Part shown: in pieces, positions 31,049 through 38,448 of the stretch | How the letters are laid out: the number at the start of each line of letters is the position of its first letter | How positions within the stretch are numbered: the stretch's first letter is position 1 | Source: Pirellulales bacterium | GTDB lineage: Bacteria; Planctomycetota; Planctomycetia; Pirellulales; Thermoguttaceae | DNA: 45,071 nt | NCBI GenBank assembly: GCA_016928165.1 | Contig: JAFGLH010000016.1 | Coordinates: 1 to 45,071 of the forward strand | Reading direction: 5' to 3' | Program-made: the position numbers and the translations under genes | The notes under the pieces: model-generated | Seen by the model: the letters and a program-made list of their open reading frames with translations, nothing else | Databases searched by the model: none | Told to the model about the DNA's origin: nothing

Positions 31049-31213
31049 CTACTCCCTGGCAAGGTCGGCCGCCTGACGGCGAAAACGGGCGGCCTGGTTC
31101 TTCAGCTTTTTTAGCCTGGGCACGCTGCTCGTCGCGCGGATCAGCCGGTCGCACTTCTCGGCCAACGCCAACTTGACTTTCGACAGATTCTCGCTCTTTT
31201 TCGCTTTGCTCAT
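31049..31213 (-). CDS. 54-residue basic coiled protein upstream of yqgE
   Basis: The reverse strand encodes MSKAKKSENLSKVKLALAEK... ending in RRQAADLARE and TAG at 31051-31049. GGGAA lies 7 bases ahead of the ATG. It has about 17 Lys/Arg residues, few acidic ones, one Cys and no hydrophobic segment, so it is probably a helical nucleic-acid- or ribosome-binding peptide. No family is recognised. It is too short for most gene finders. Its spacing (32 bases) and strand suggest one operon with yqgE. Confidence 0.6.
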   Translation of the reverse strand: MSKAKKSENLSKVKLALAEKCDRLIRATSSVPRLKKLKNQAARFRRQAADLARE

Positions 31214-31357
31214 CGCGTATTTCCCGACAAATCAACCAGATTCGACTTTGAACATTAAACATATAATGCTACCACTTGTGCGGGAGGAGCGAAAGGGGTA
31301 ATTTTCTTGTGTTTAATACGTCGGTGGCTCCATTTGTATTTCGTTTTGAGCATGTAC

Positions 31358-31425
31358 GTTTAGCGGCCGTCGGCACGACGGCTAAATACATGGGCGGCAT
31401 CCAGGCCGTCGCGCCGACGGCCGCT
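31358..31425. repeat. type D inverted repeat
   Basis: Left arm GTTTAGCGGCCGTCGGCACG... (31358-31382) and right arm GCCGTCGCGCCGACGGCCGC (31405-31424) with mismatches. It lies 44 bases before the dehydrogenase start, in the divergent gap 31214-31468 that holds no other feature I can support. Confidence 0.8.
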
Positions 31426-31468
31426 CCACGATTCACCATAAAATCCCGACTCGACGCGACATTATCCC

Positions 31469-32428
31469 ATGAACATCGTCATCCTCGACGGCCACGCGCT
31501 CAACCCCGGCGACCTGAGCTGGGACGAGTTGAAAACCCTCGGCCAATGCACCATTTACGACCGAACCCCGCCGGACGACACCCTCGACCGCGCCGCCAAG
31601 GCCGAAATCCTGCTTGCAAACAAGACGCCCCTGCCGCGAGAAATCATCGAGCGGCTGCCCCGGCTGCGATACATCGGCGTGCTGGCCACCGGATACAACA
31701 TTGTCGATGTCGAGGCCGCCCGGCGGCGCGGCATATCCGTGACCAACGTGCCCGACTACGCCACCGCCTCGGTCGCGCAGATGGTATTCGCACACCTGTT
31801 GAATCTTACCCTGCGGGTGGCCGATCATAGCCGAGGCGTGACTGAAAACAAGAAATGGAGCAATTGTCCCGACTTCGCCTACTGGGACTATCCGCTGGTC
31901 GAGCTGGCCGGGCTGACGCTCGGCGTGGTCGGCTTCGGACGGATCGGCCGCGCGGTCGCCGAAGTTGCCCGGGCATTCGGCATGAATGTGTTGGCCTACG
32001 ACGTCCACCGGCCGGACAACCCAGCGGACGGCGTCTACTTCGTCGAACTGGAAGAACTGTTCCGCACCAGCGACGCGATCAGTCTGCATTGTCCCTTGAC
32101 GCCCGAGACGCAACATTTGGTCGACGCCGAACGGCTCGCGTGGATGAAGCCGACCGCCTATCTGATCAACAACGGCCGGGGACCGCTGGTCGACGAGGCG
32201 GCGTTGGCCGACGCCCTAAACTCGGACCGTCTGGCCGGGGCCGGCATTGATGTCTTGTCCGTCGAGCCGCCGCCGGCCGACAATCCGTTGTTGACTGCGA
32301 AGAATTGTTTTCTCACTCCTCACATCGCCTGGGCCACCACGGCCGCCCGACGACGATTGATGAACACCGCGGTCGAGAACATCCGCGCGTTTCTCGACGG
32401 CCGACCGCAAAACGTAGTCAATCCATAA
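31469..32428 (+). CDS. D-2-hydroxyacid dehydrogenase (glycerate/hydroxypyruvate type)
   Basis: 319 residues. Two interlocked Rossmann domains: a catalytic domain (1-100 and about 290-319) and an NAD domain (about 100-285). GFGRIGRAVAEVA (155-167) binds NAD(P), and Asp178 after the second strand suggests NAD preference. The catalytic triad is visible as Arg237 (INNGRGPLVDE), Glu266 (DVLSVEPP) and His285 (TPHIAWAT). The sequence resembles glycerate dehydrogenase/hydroxypyruvate reductase more than SerA, and it lacks a C-terminal ACT domain. The substrate remains uncertain. The stop codon TAA lies in a diverged type E palindrome. Confidence 0.9.
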   Translation: MNIVILDGHALNPGDLSWDELKTLGQCTIYDRTPPDDTLDRAAKAEILLANKTPLPREIIERLPRLRYIGVLATGYNIVDVEAARRRGISVTNVPDYATASVAQMVFAHLLNLTLRVADHSRGVTENKKWSNCPDFAYWDYPLVELAGLTLGVVGFGRIGRAVAEVARAFGMNVLAYDVHRPDNPADGVYFVELEELFRTSDAISLHCPLTPETQHLVDAERLAWMKPTAYLINNGRGPLVDEAALADALNSDRLAGAGIDVLSVEPPPADNPLLTAKNCFLTPHIAWATTAARRRLMNTAVENIRAFLDGRPQNVVNP

Positions 32429-32523
32429 CGCCGCTTTGCGTCGGTCGCGCCCCGATTGTTGGCAGGGGTGGCAGTTGAACTGCCACCCCAACATTGAACG
32501 CGACCAACGGTCGCGGCTTTATG
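32424..32523. repeat. repeat cluster: type E, type A, type E
   Basis: A diverged E copy at 32424-32448 (CATAACGCCGC...GTCGGTCGC) includes the dehydrogenase stop codon. A perfect type A palindrome follows at 32465-32489, and an inverted E copy, GCGACCAACGGTCGCGGCTT, at 32500-32523. No gene is seen in 32429-32883, although a long open frame runs through it. Confidence 0.8.
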
Positions 32524-32637
32524 GGAAATGACGCGCCCTTTGCGGAGATAGAACGGTTTCGGGACGGTTTTGTTGCATGGATAATAGCAAAAAACGTGAA
32601 AACCAATACTCCGCCCCGGCGGGCGAATTGCATAGTA

Positions 32638-32658
32638 GGACAGGTTGACAACCTGTCC
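32638..32658. repeat. 9-bp palindrome
   Basis: GGACAGGTT-GAC-AACCTGTCC, perfect arms, three bases before the target duplication of the miniature transposon. It is another palindrome type, not seen elsewhere in the window. Confidence 0.7.
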
Positions 32659-32660
32659 AA

Positions 32661-32819
32661 CTTATTGAGTAACCGTTCACGGGCCGGGGACTGGCTCATT
32701 TTTCGCCCTTTCAAGGGCGAAAAATGTGCCTGTCCCCTTCGCCGCCGAGGGGGACAGTCCAATTTTCGCGGTGAACCGCGAAAATCGGGACAGTCCCCTG
32801 TGAACGGTTACCTTATTGA
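32661..32819. mobile_element. intact miniature transposon (MITE), full-length copy with 8-bp target duplication
   Basis: The element is 32669-32811 (143 bp). Perfect 12-base terminal inverted repeats GTAACCGTTCAC / GTGAACGGTTAC extend imperfectly into the GGGGACT segments. It is flanked by CTTATTGA at 32661-32668 and 32812-32819. Two internal hairpins are present: TTTTTCGCCCTT / AAGGGCGAAAAA and ATTTTCGCGGT / ACCGCGAAAAT, the latter bracketed by GGACAGTCC motifs. The copy at 8227 is the reverse orientation with the second hairpin deleted. Partial copies are at 4559, 6692 and about 25700. It carries no gene. Confidence 0.93.
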
Positions 32820-32883
32820 CTTTCCGTCGCGGATAAGCCATCATAAATGTCTCCCTTTATCCCCTTGTTATGGGGGTTTTAAG

Positions 32884-33549
32884 ATGACGACAGTATTTAT
32901 CGTTTGTGCCGCCGTCGGCGGGTCCGTGTTGGTCATTCAGTTTGTTCTGGCCCTGATTGGGCTGGGCGGCGAGGCGTTCGACCTCGACGTCTCCGGCGAC
33001 GTGGACGATTTCGGCGGCGATATCGCCGGCGACTTCGACGCCGACCTGGGCGGAGACATTGACGGCGATTTCCAAGGCGAGACCCATCCGCTCGATCACC
33101 TCGATGTCCCGGACGGCGGCGACCACGTCGGTTCGACCTGGCTGTTCGGCGTGATTTCCTTCCGCACGGTCGTCGCCGCGCTGGCCTTTTTCGGACTGGT
33201 GGGTCTATACGCCGAGTCGGTCGGCGCGTCGCAGACCAACTCGCTGCTGATGGCCGTGGCCGCCGGCGTAGCCGCCATGATGAGCGTATACTGGCTGATG
33301 CTCGGCCTGAGGAAGCTGCAGGCCGACGGCAGCGTCCGCGTCCATCGCGCGGTCGGCCGGCACGGATCCGTCTATCTCCGCGTGCCGGGCGAAAAAGCAG
33401 GCACCGGGAAAATTCAGTTCAATCTGCAAAACCGGACCATGGAATATCTGGCCGTAACCGCCGGCCCCGAGCTGCCCACGGGAGCCAAGGTAGTTGTGGT
33501 GGGCATCGTCAATCCGAACACGCTGGAAGTACAAGCGGACAACCCATAA
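32884..33549 (+). CDS. NfeD-like membrane protein (YqiJ type), flotillin partner
   Basis: 221 residues; the ATG at 32884 follows a GGGGG stretch. An N-terminal helix (TVFIVCAAVGGSVLVIQFVLALIGL) is followed by an Asp/Gly-rich acidic segment with near-repeats (about 33-65: DVSGDVDDFGGDIAGDFDAD). Then come two or three more helices (about 85-145) and a C-terminal OB-fold beta domain (about 150-221; GRHGSVYLRVPGEKAGTGKIQF and GAKVVVVGIVNPNTLEVQ). NfeD-like OB-fold proteins pair genetically with flotillins, and here the flotillin gene follows 63 bases later. The acidic segment could bind divalent cations. The stop TAA belongs to a type E palindrome. Confidence 0.88.
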   Translation: MTTVFIVCAAVGGSVLVIQFVLALIGLGGEAFDLDVSGDVDDFGGDIAGDFDADLGGDIDGDFQGETHPLDHLDVPDGGDHVGSTWLFGVISFRTVVAALAFFGLVGLYAESVGASQTNSLLMAVAAGVAAMMSVYWLMLGLRKLQADGSVRVHRAVGRHGSVYLRVPGEKAGTGKIQFNLQNRTMEYLAVTAGPELPTGAKVVVVGIVNPNTLEVQADNP

Positions 33550-33568
33550 AGCCGCGACCGCCGGTCGC
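33545..33568. repeat. type E palindrome at the NfeD stop
   Basis: CATAAAGCCGCGACCG followed by CCGGTCGC. TAA at 33547-33549 is the stop codon. A related half, CGGTCGCGGCTTT, appears at 33649-33661 inside the flotillin N-terminus. Confidence 0.75.
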
Positions 33569-33612
33569 GCCCTTGATATATCATCGAACCATTCATTACC
33601 AGAGGCCCAACA

Positions 33613-35247
33613 ATGACGCACGCATTTCTCAACTCGGCGCGGCCGTCGGTCGCGGCTTTGTTCGCGCAATCCCCCAGTCGCGAAAACATGATCCTGGCCG
33701 CCATCGTGGCGCTGGCCGTGATCGTACTGTTCGTCTTCGTCATGCTGTTGATCAAACAGTACAAACGATGTCCCAGCAACCGGATATTGGTGATCTACGG
33801 CCGCTCGGGCGGCGCGCACGAGGCGGCCACCTGCATCCACGGCGGGGCGAAGCTCGTCGTCCCCCTGATCCAGGACTACGCCTGGCTGAGCCTCGAACCG
33901 ATGCAAATCGAGATTCCGCTCCGCGGCGCGCTGTCGATGGAAAACATCCGCGTCAACGTCCCCAGCGTGTTCACGGTGGCCGTCGGCACCACGCCCGAAC
34001 AGATGCAAAACGCCGCCATCCGTCTGCTCGGACTTAGCAACAGCGAAATAAAGAAGCAGGCCGAGGACATCATCTTCGGTCAGTTGCGACAGGTTATCGC
34101 CTCGATGCAGATCGAGGACATCAACCGCGACCGCGACAAGTTTCTCGAAGCGGTCCAAAATTCGCTCGAACCGGAGCTGCGCAAAATCGGCCTGGTGCTG
34201 ATCAACGTCAACATCACGGACATCACCGACGAATCGGGCTACATCGAGGCGATCGGACAGAAGGCCGCCTCGCAGGCCATCCAGAAGGCCCGCGGCGACG
34301 TGGCCGACAACGAAAAGATGGGCGAAATCCGCGTCGCCGAGGCGGAGCGGGAAAAGGCTGTGCAGGTGGCCAACGCGCAGAAGGTCCGCGAGATCGGCAC
34401 CCGTCAGGCGATGCGCGAGCAGGCGGTCCGCGTGGCCGAGTTGGACAAGGAGCAGAAGATCGGCGAGCAGACGGCCGCCTACCAGCGGGAATCGGAAGTG
34501 AAGGCCGCCGAGCGCGACATGCGCGTCAGCATTGCCCAGGCCGACGCCCGGGCGGTCGAGGGCGAAAACCTCTCGAAGGCCGACATCGCCGCCTCGCAGG
34601 CCGCCCTGCAAGTCAAAAAGGCCGAGGCCTACGAACTGGGCGAGACCCGCAAGGTCCGAGCCGAGGGCGCCGTGCTCGAGGCCGACCACATCGCCCGGGC
34701 CAAGGCCGCCATCGCCGAGGCCCAGCGAATCGAGGCCGAGCGCCGCGCCGAGTTGGAAGCACCCGCCAAGGCCGAGCGGGCGCGGGTCGAAGTGGCCGCC
34801 CAAGCCGAGGCCAACAAACGCCGCATCGAGGCCGAGGGCGAAGCGTCGGCCATCTTCGCCAAGCTCGAGGCCGAGGCCCGCGGCCAGTATGAAATCCTCG
34901 CCAAGAAGGGCGAAGGCCTCCAGCGGATCATCGACGCCTGCGGCGGATCGGAACAGGCGTTCAAGATGCTCATGCTCGAACACTTCGACAACCTGGTCGA
35001 CGCCTCGGCCCGGGCAATCTCGAACATCAAGTTCGACAAGATCGTCGTGTGGGAGGGGAACGGTCAGAACGGCACCACTCAGACGGCCAATTGGCTCCAT
35101 AATATGGCCCGCACGCTGCCGCCGATGATGCAAGTGATGAAGGACATCGGCGGAGTGGAGATACCCGATACGCTGGCCAATTTCGCCGTCGCGGAGAAGA
35201 AGCCCTCGACCGACGGTCACGCCGAGCCGCAGCCGGCGGAAGTGTAG
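33613..35247 (+). CDS. flotillin (SPFH/band 7; YqiK-like)
   Basis: 544 residues. An N-terminal extension (1-25) precedes the membrane anchor (MILAAIVALAVIVLFVFVMLLI, about 26-47), the SPFH domain (about 55-215; LVIYGRSGGAHEAATCIHGG, VNVPSVFTVAVGTTPEQMQNAA, GLVLINVNITDITDESGYIEAIGQKAA) and a long Ala/Glu/Arg coiled coil (about 225-430) with repeated EAE/AEA motifs that drive oligomerisation. The tail has MARTLPPMMQVMKDIGGVEIPDTL. Flotillins scaffold ordered membrane domains. The N-terminal ARPSVAALFAQ is encoded by a type E-like CGGTCGCGGCTTT block, and the ATG before MILAA (33688) is an alternative start. Operon with the NfeD-like gene. Confidence 0.93.
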   Translation: MTHAFLNSARPSVAALFAQSPSRENMILAAIVALAVIVLFVFVMLLIKQYKRCPSNRILVIYGRSGGAHEAATCIHGGAKLVVPLIQDYAWLSLEPMQIEIPLRGALSMENIRVNVPSVFTVAVGTTPEQMQNAAIRLLGLSNSEIKKQAEDIIFGQLRQVIASMQIEDINRDRDKFLEAVQNSLEPELRKIGLVLINVNITDITDESGYIEAIGQKAASQAIQKARGDVADNEKMGEIRVAEAEREKAVQVANAQKVREIGTRQAMREQAVRVAELDKEQKIGEQTAAYQRESEVKAAERDMRVSIAQADARAVEGENLSKADIAASQAALQVKKAEAYELGETRKVRAEGAVLEADHIARAKAAIAEAQRIEAERRAELEAPAKAERARVEVAAQAEANKRRIEAEGEASAIFAKLEAEARGQYEILAKKGEGLQRIIDACGGSEQAFKMLMLEHFDNLVDASARAISNIKFDKIVVWEGNGQNGTTQTANWLHNMARTLPPMMQVMKDIGGVEIPDTLANFAVAEKKPSTDGHAEPQPAEV

Positions 35248-35310
35248 TCGCTCAGATCTCCTCTCCCTTTTGGAGAGTGTTAGTATGACAGCGCCACATT
35301 AGCTCAAGCA

Positions 35311-35398
35311 GTAGGGTGGGTCGAGCGCAGCGAGCCCCACCATATAATACGATAATACGCAAATCCTGGTGGGGCTCGCTGCGCTCGACCCACCCTAC
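35311..35398. repeat. 32-bp perfect inverted repeat downstream of the flotillin gene
   Basis: Left arm 35311-35342 starts GTAGGGTGGGTCGAGCGCAG; right arm 35367-35398 is its exact reverse complement; the loop is an AT-rich 24 bases. It closes the gap between the flotillin stop and the convergent nucleotidyltransferase gene, and would form a very stable RNA hairpin. Half of the same type is at about 4721-4737. Confidence 0.95.
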
Positions 35399-35474
35399 TC
35401 TCTAGGATAAATCTCGCCGGGGGTATTGGATTAGTGGTCAGTGGCCAGAGAATCTCGCCGGGGCGAGACTCGAC

Positions 35475-36050
35475 CTACAAATTGATAGCCTCTTCCGATA
35501 CGCGGGCCAGCAGATCGTTGACTCTCAACGCCTCGGCCCATCGGTTCAAATATTCAAGGTCCAGGGCGTTTTGATTCGCTCGCAACAGGGCCGAGGCGTC
35601 GGCCAGATCGATCATTCGCCCGGCCAACAGCTTGTGGAGAATCAAATCCTCGCAGGACAAAACGGCGATTTCCACATCCATCTCGGGCAACGTCGCGGAC
35701 ACGCAACGTTGGAGGGCGACTTTGTGATACGGCGAATCGGCCAACAGCAGGTCGATTTGCATGTCGATCATGGCCTCGGGCGGTTCGTAGAAGAGCTGCA
35801 CAAGCTCCATTTGGCCGAGCTTGATGGACAAGCGGGCTCGCTTCTGTCGAATACCGGCCTCAGCAAGCCGAGGAATTATAGCATCGAGACTATCCGCGCC
35901 GACGCCGAGCAGCAAGTCGATGTCCTTGGTCGCTCGAACGTGTTTCCATGCGGCCAGGGCAATTCCGCCGACCGCGGCCATGGGAACATCGAGCGGCTTG
36001 ATTGCGAGCCAAACGTGCCGCAACGTCTGCAAGACGAGATTACCCGGCAT
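35475..36050 (-). CDS. nucleotidyltransferase-fold protein (AbiEii/MNT-like)
   Basis: 191 residues. The N-terminal AVGGIALAAWKHVRATKDIDLLLG carries the minimal nucleotidyltransferase signature: a GG helix start and Asp43-x-Asp45. A further Asp-rich strand (IDMQIDLLLAD) could complete the metal site, and LSCEDLILHKLLAGRMIDLADASAL resembles the C-terminal helix of AbiEii/DUF6036-type proteins. Such enzymes transfer nucleotides to proteins or RNA and are often the toxin or modifier in two-gene systems. The start codon overlaps the upstream 88-codon gene by 11 bases, so translation is coupled. Confidence 0.75.
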   Translation of the reverse strand: MPGNLVLQTLRHVWLAIKPLDVPMAAVGGIALAAWKHVRATKDIDLLLGVGADSLDAIIPRLAEAGIRQKRARLSIKLGQMELVQLFYEPPEAMIDMQIDLLLADSPYHKVALQRCVSATLPEMDVEIAVLSCEDLILHKLLAGRMIDLADASALLRANQNALDLEYLNRWAEALRVNDLLARVSEEAINL

Positions 36051-36306
36051 GGCCGCCTCCGCAACGTTCGAATCCCTCGATCATGTGTCGCATCGTCCGA
36101 TCGTGTTCCTTCATTTGCTCGGCGTGCCATTTTCGGTAGGCCGCCTTGAGGTCGCCGTCGGGGCCGATCTCGCGGCGCAGCCCGGCCAGCACGAATAGGT
36201 CGCAGGCGTCCATCAAATCGGCCCAAATCGCGATGCACTGCCGCGAAGTGTACGACGGTGGAACGCTCGGAGTCATATCGGGCGGCGATGGAGGTGTTTC
36301 AGACAT
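36040..36306 (-). CDS. 88-residue partner gene overlapping the nucleotidyltransferase
   Basis: A short acidic/proline-rich start (SETPPSPPDMTPSVPPSY) leads into a predicted two- or three-helix body: QCIAIWADLMDACDLFVLAGL and DLKAAYRKWHAEQMKEHDRT, ending CGGGHAG. No family is recognised. The 11-base overlap with the following gene and identical strand suggest a two-component module, perhaps an antitoxin-like or adaptor partner. That role is inferred from arrangement only. Confidence 0.6.
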   Translation of the reverse strand: MSETPPSPPDMTPSVPPSYTSRQCIAIWADLMDACDLFVLAGLRREIGPDGDLKAAYRKWHAEQMKEHDRTMRHMIEGFERCGGGHAG

Positions 36307-36384
36307 TGTTAGTTACACATAAGTCTAGCTTAACGTCAATACTCAAACAACAACGCACATACACACACCGCCCTCGCCCCCGAC

Positions 36385-36402
36385 CCCGCTTCCGCAAGCG
36401 GG
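36385..36402. repeat. hairpin after the NHL protein gene
   Basis: CCCGCTT-CCGC-AAGCGGG inside a longer type B-like stretch (CCCTCGCCCCCGACCCCGCT...GGGAGAGGGGAG), 19 bases beyond the minus-strand stop at 36421. There is no T-run. No gene is apparent in 36307-36420. Confidence 0.55.
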
Positions 36403-36420
36403 AGAGGGGAGATGTTGTTT

Positions 36421-37449
36421 TCACCCGTGGCGGATGAACTTTTGCAGTCTCTTGCCCATGATGTCGCCAAGATAGAGGTTGCCCTGCGAATCGACGGCGA
36501 CGTCGTGCAGCCAGTTCAACTCGCCGGGCTTTTCTTGGCCGTCTTCCCCCTTGGGAAACGTCCACAGCGAAAGCAGTTTGCCCGAGGGGGAAAAACGCAT
36601 TATCAACTGGTCTTTTGGTGGGCAACCGAGGGGGGTTTTGCTCTCGGCCCAGGTCATCGGCGAGGAGCCGCAGGCCCAAATTTCGTCGTTCTCGCTCATG
36701 CAAAGCCCCCACGGCACGAGCAGGTTGCTCCATACGTCGAGCAATTTTCCCCTGGGATCGAAGACCTGAATGCGCACGTTGTTCCGATCGGCCACGTAGA
36801 GCCGGCCGCGCGAGTCGCGGACGATGTTGTGCGGGATGCTGAACTCGCCCGGCGCGGAGCCGAGCTTGCCCCATTGGTTGACGAAGCGGCCGTCGCGGTC
36901 GAAGTGGACGATCCGCGAGTTGCCGTAGCCGTCGGCGACGAAGACTTCGCCTTCCGGGGTGATTGTCATGTCGGTCGGCTGGTTGAAATGGCCGCCGTCG
37001 TCGCCGGCGACGTTGGGTGTGCCCAGGGTTTTGAGCAGCTTTCCCTTGGGCGTGAATTGCGCGACCACGTGGGTCTCGCAATCGGTGATCCAAATGTTGT
37101 CTTGATCGTCGAGGCGGAAGCCGTGCGGCACTTTTATCAATTCGTGTCCCCAGCCGTCGATATACTTCCCCTCGGCGTCGTAGACCTGGACGGGCACTTC
37201 GGAGCGGGTGAAGAGCCATATCCGCCGCCGCCGCCGGTCGATGGCCGCGCCGGACATCGCTCCCCACGGCGCGCTTTCCGAACGACGGGGCCAACGCGGA
37301 TCGACTTCATACCAGGCGGCCGCGTCGACGTGGGGATACGGGTCTTCATATTCCGCGGCGAGCAGTTTTAGTTTCGATCCCAGCGCCGCGCAAGCGGCCG
37401 CCGCGCCGGCGCGGAAAAACATCTGACGACGGCTCATGGGAAGAGACAT
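36421..37449 (-). CDS. Tat-exported NHL-repeat beta-propeller protein
   Basis: 342 residues. The ATG at 37449 has GGAGG 6 bases upstream. The N-terminus, LPMSRRQMFFRAGAAAACAALG, is a twin-arginine-type signal. About six NHL/six-bladed propeller repeats follow: VPHGFRLDDQDNIWITDC, FNQPTDMTITPEGEVFVADGYGNSRIVHFD, FSIPHNIVRDSRGRLYVADRNN and LNWLHDVAVDSQGNLYLGD. The pattern is like the peptidyl-alpha-hydroxyglycine alpha-amidating-lyase-type propellers that planctomycetes encode in number; catalytic identity cannot be shown from motifs alone. A Rho-independent terminator of the gene upstream ends 36 bases before its start, so it is transcribed separately. Confidence 0.85.
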   Translation of the reverse strand: MSLPMSRRQMFFRAGAAAACAALGSKLKLLAAEYEDPYPHVDAAAWYEVDPRWPRRSESAPWGAMSGAAIDRRRRRIWLFTRSEVPVQVYDAEGKYIDGWGHELIKVPHGFRLDDQDNIWITDCETHVVAQFTPKGKLLKTLGTPNVAGDDGGHFNQPTDMTITPEGEVFVADGYGNSRIVHFDRDGRFVNQWGKLGSAPGEFSIPHNIVRDSRGRLYVADRNNVRIQVFDPRGKLLDVWSNLLVPWGLCMSENDEIWACGSSPMTWAESKTPLGCPPKDQLIMRFSPSGKLLSLWTFPKGEDGQEKPGELNWLHDVAVDSQGNLYLGDIMGKRLQKFIRHG

Positions 37450-37484
37450 TGAAATCCTCCGTTGTGAAATGGGGAACGTGCTGT

Positions 37485-37521
37485 AAAAATAGTCCCCTCT
37501 CCCAAAGTGAAAGGGGACTAT
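37485..37521 (-). terminator. Rho-independent terminator of the secreted-protein gene
   Basis: On the minus strand, ATAGTCCCCT (37521-37512) pairs perfectly with AGGGGACTAT (37498-37489) around a 13-base loop, followed by a T-run (37489-37485). It begins two bases after the stop codon at 37523. Confidence 0.8.
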
Positions 37522-37522
37522 A

Positions 37523-38440
37523 TTATTTTTCATCCGCGTCTTCCGTCGCTTGTTCGCTTGCCAGGGCCAGTTTGCGGCGGAGCGAGCGGACCTTTTCGCG
37601 GACCATCACGGGGGCCTTGCGGGAGACCAGGTTGACGCCGTCGAACCAACCGCGGTCTTCCTCGTAAACCAGGTGGCACTCGATGAAGATCGCCCCGGCC
37701 GGTTTTTTCAGCCGCGTTATCTTGGCGTAGCCGCCGGCGTGGAGGAAGGGGTGCGGCGGCCCCGGCTCGATCTCCGCGCGAACGTCGCGCAGCAGAGCGC
37801 GCCACAGGTTCGGATATTGCGGGTCTTCGTCGAAGCGGCGGTCGATCCATCCGGCCGCCAAAATCGATTCTTCACCGCGGGCCAGTCCGGCCCGGCGGGT
37901 GGCGCTCAGCTCGACCCGCTCGAACAAGCGGAACGTCGCATAGACGAACCGCTCTTCGTATCCGTCTTGTTCGGCGACGGATAAATTCCGCGCGGCCATT
38001 TCCTCGGCGGTCAAAGCGCCCGACTTCGAGACGACGCCGTTCGGCCCTTGTTCCTCGTCGCCGGCCAGCGTTTCGAGGAATTTTTCCGAAGTCAACACGT
38101 CCCAATCGCCGTGGACGACGAACCATAGATCGACGGCGCGGACGGCCGGCCACTCGTCTTTCGCGCTTTTCCGCGTTCGCACATTCACTATCGCCGGCGC
38201 GTAGTAGGAATCTTCCAGAAGCCTTGCGAGCGGATATTTGGCGGTCGCCGCCTTTTGCAGCGCGGAGGTTTGCCCCGCCGCGTCGAGGCCGTCGGGCAGG
38301 ATCGGCGGCGGCAGCTTGATCGAGCGGCCGTCGGACATCTCGATCCCCTTTTCGGTCAACTCCTTGAAAATGGAATTGTCTGCCGCGGGGTCCGCGACCG
38401 ACGGGACGGAAAGCGCCAGTATGATAAACGCGGCCTTCAT
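37523..38440 (-). CDS. secreted protein of unknown function
   Basis: 305 residues from the ATG at 38440, giving the signal peptide KAAFIILALSVPSVA. An alternative ATG at 38452 overlaps the epimerase stop as ATGA and adds four residues. The mature part includes EKGIEMSDGRSIKLPPPIL, RAVDLWFVVHGDWDVLTSEKF (about 115-135), a central SVAEQDGYEERFVYATFRLFERVELSATR, and a C-terminal beta-rich part with KPAGAIFIECHLVYEEDRGWFDG. No family or catalytic motif is recognised. It is the last gene of the NusG-like/epimerase unit and has its own terminator. Confidence 0.7.
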   Translation of the reverse strand: MKAAFIILALSVPSVADPAADNSIFKELTEKGIEMSDGRSIKLPPPILPDGLDAAGQTSALQKAATAKYPLARLLEDSYYAPAIVNVRTRKSAKDEWPAVRAVDLWFVVHGDWDVLTSEKFLETLAGDEEQGPNGVVSKSGALTAEEMAARNLSVAEQDGYEERFVYATFRLFERVELSATRRAGLARGEESILAAGWIDRRFDEDPQYPNLWRALLRDVRAEIEPGPPHPFLHAGGYAKITRLKKPAGAIFIECHLVYEEDRGWFDGVNLVSRKAPVMVREKVRSLRRKLALASEQATEDADEK

Positions 38441-38448
38441 GTCGAGAA

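Noticed and set aside
32494-32883. 130-codon N-terminal extension of the NfeD-like protein
   Set aside because: The frame is open only because the miniature transposon and other repeats lack stops here; homology and a ribosome-binding site begin at 32884.
33205-35220. 671-codon open frame on the minus strand opposite the flotillin gene
   Set aside because: It mirrors the Ala/Glu/Arg-rich coiled coil of the real gene; the His/Gly/Leu-rich composition is that of a GC-rich antisense shadow, with no recognisable domain.
36060-36080. GTTCGAATCCC resembling a tRNA T-arm
   Set aside because: It lies within a coding region, with no matching acceptor or anticodon arms nearby.
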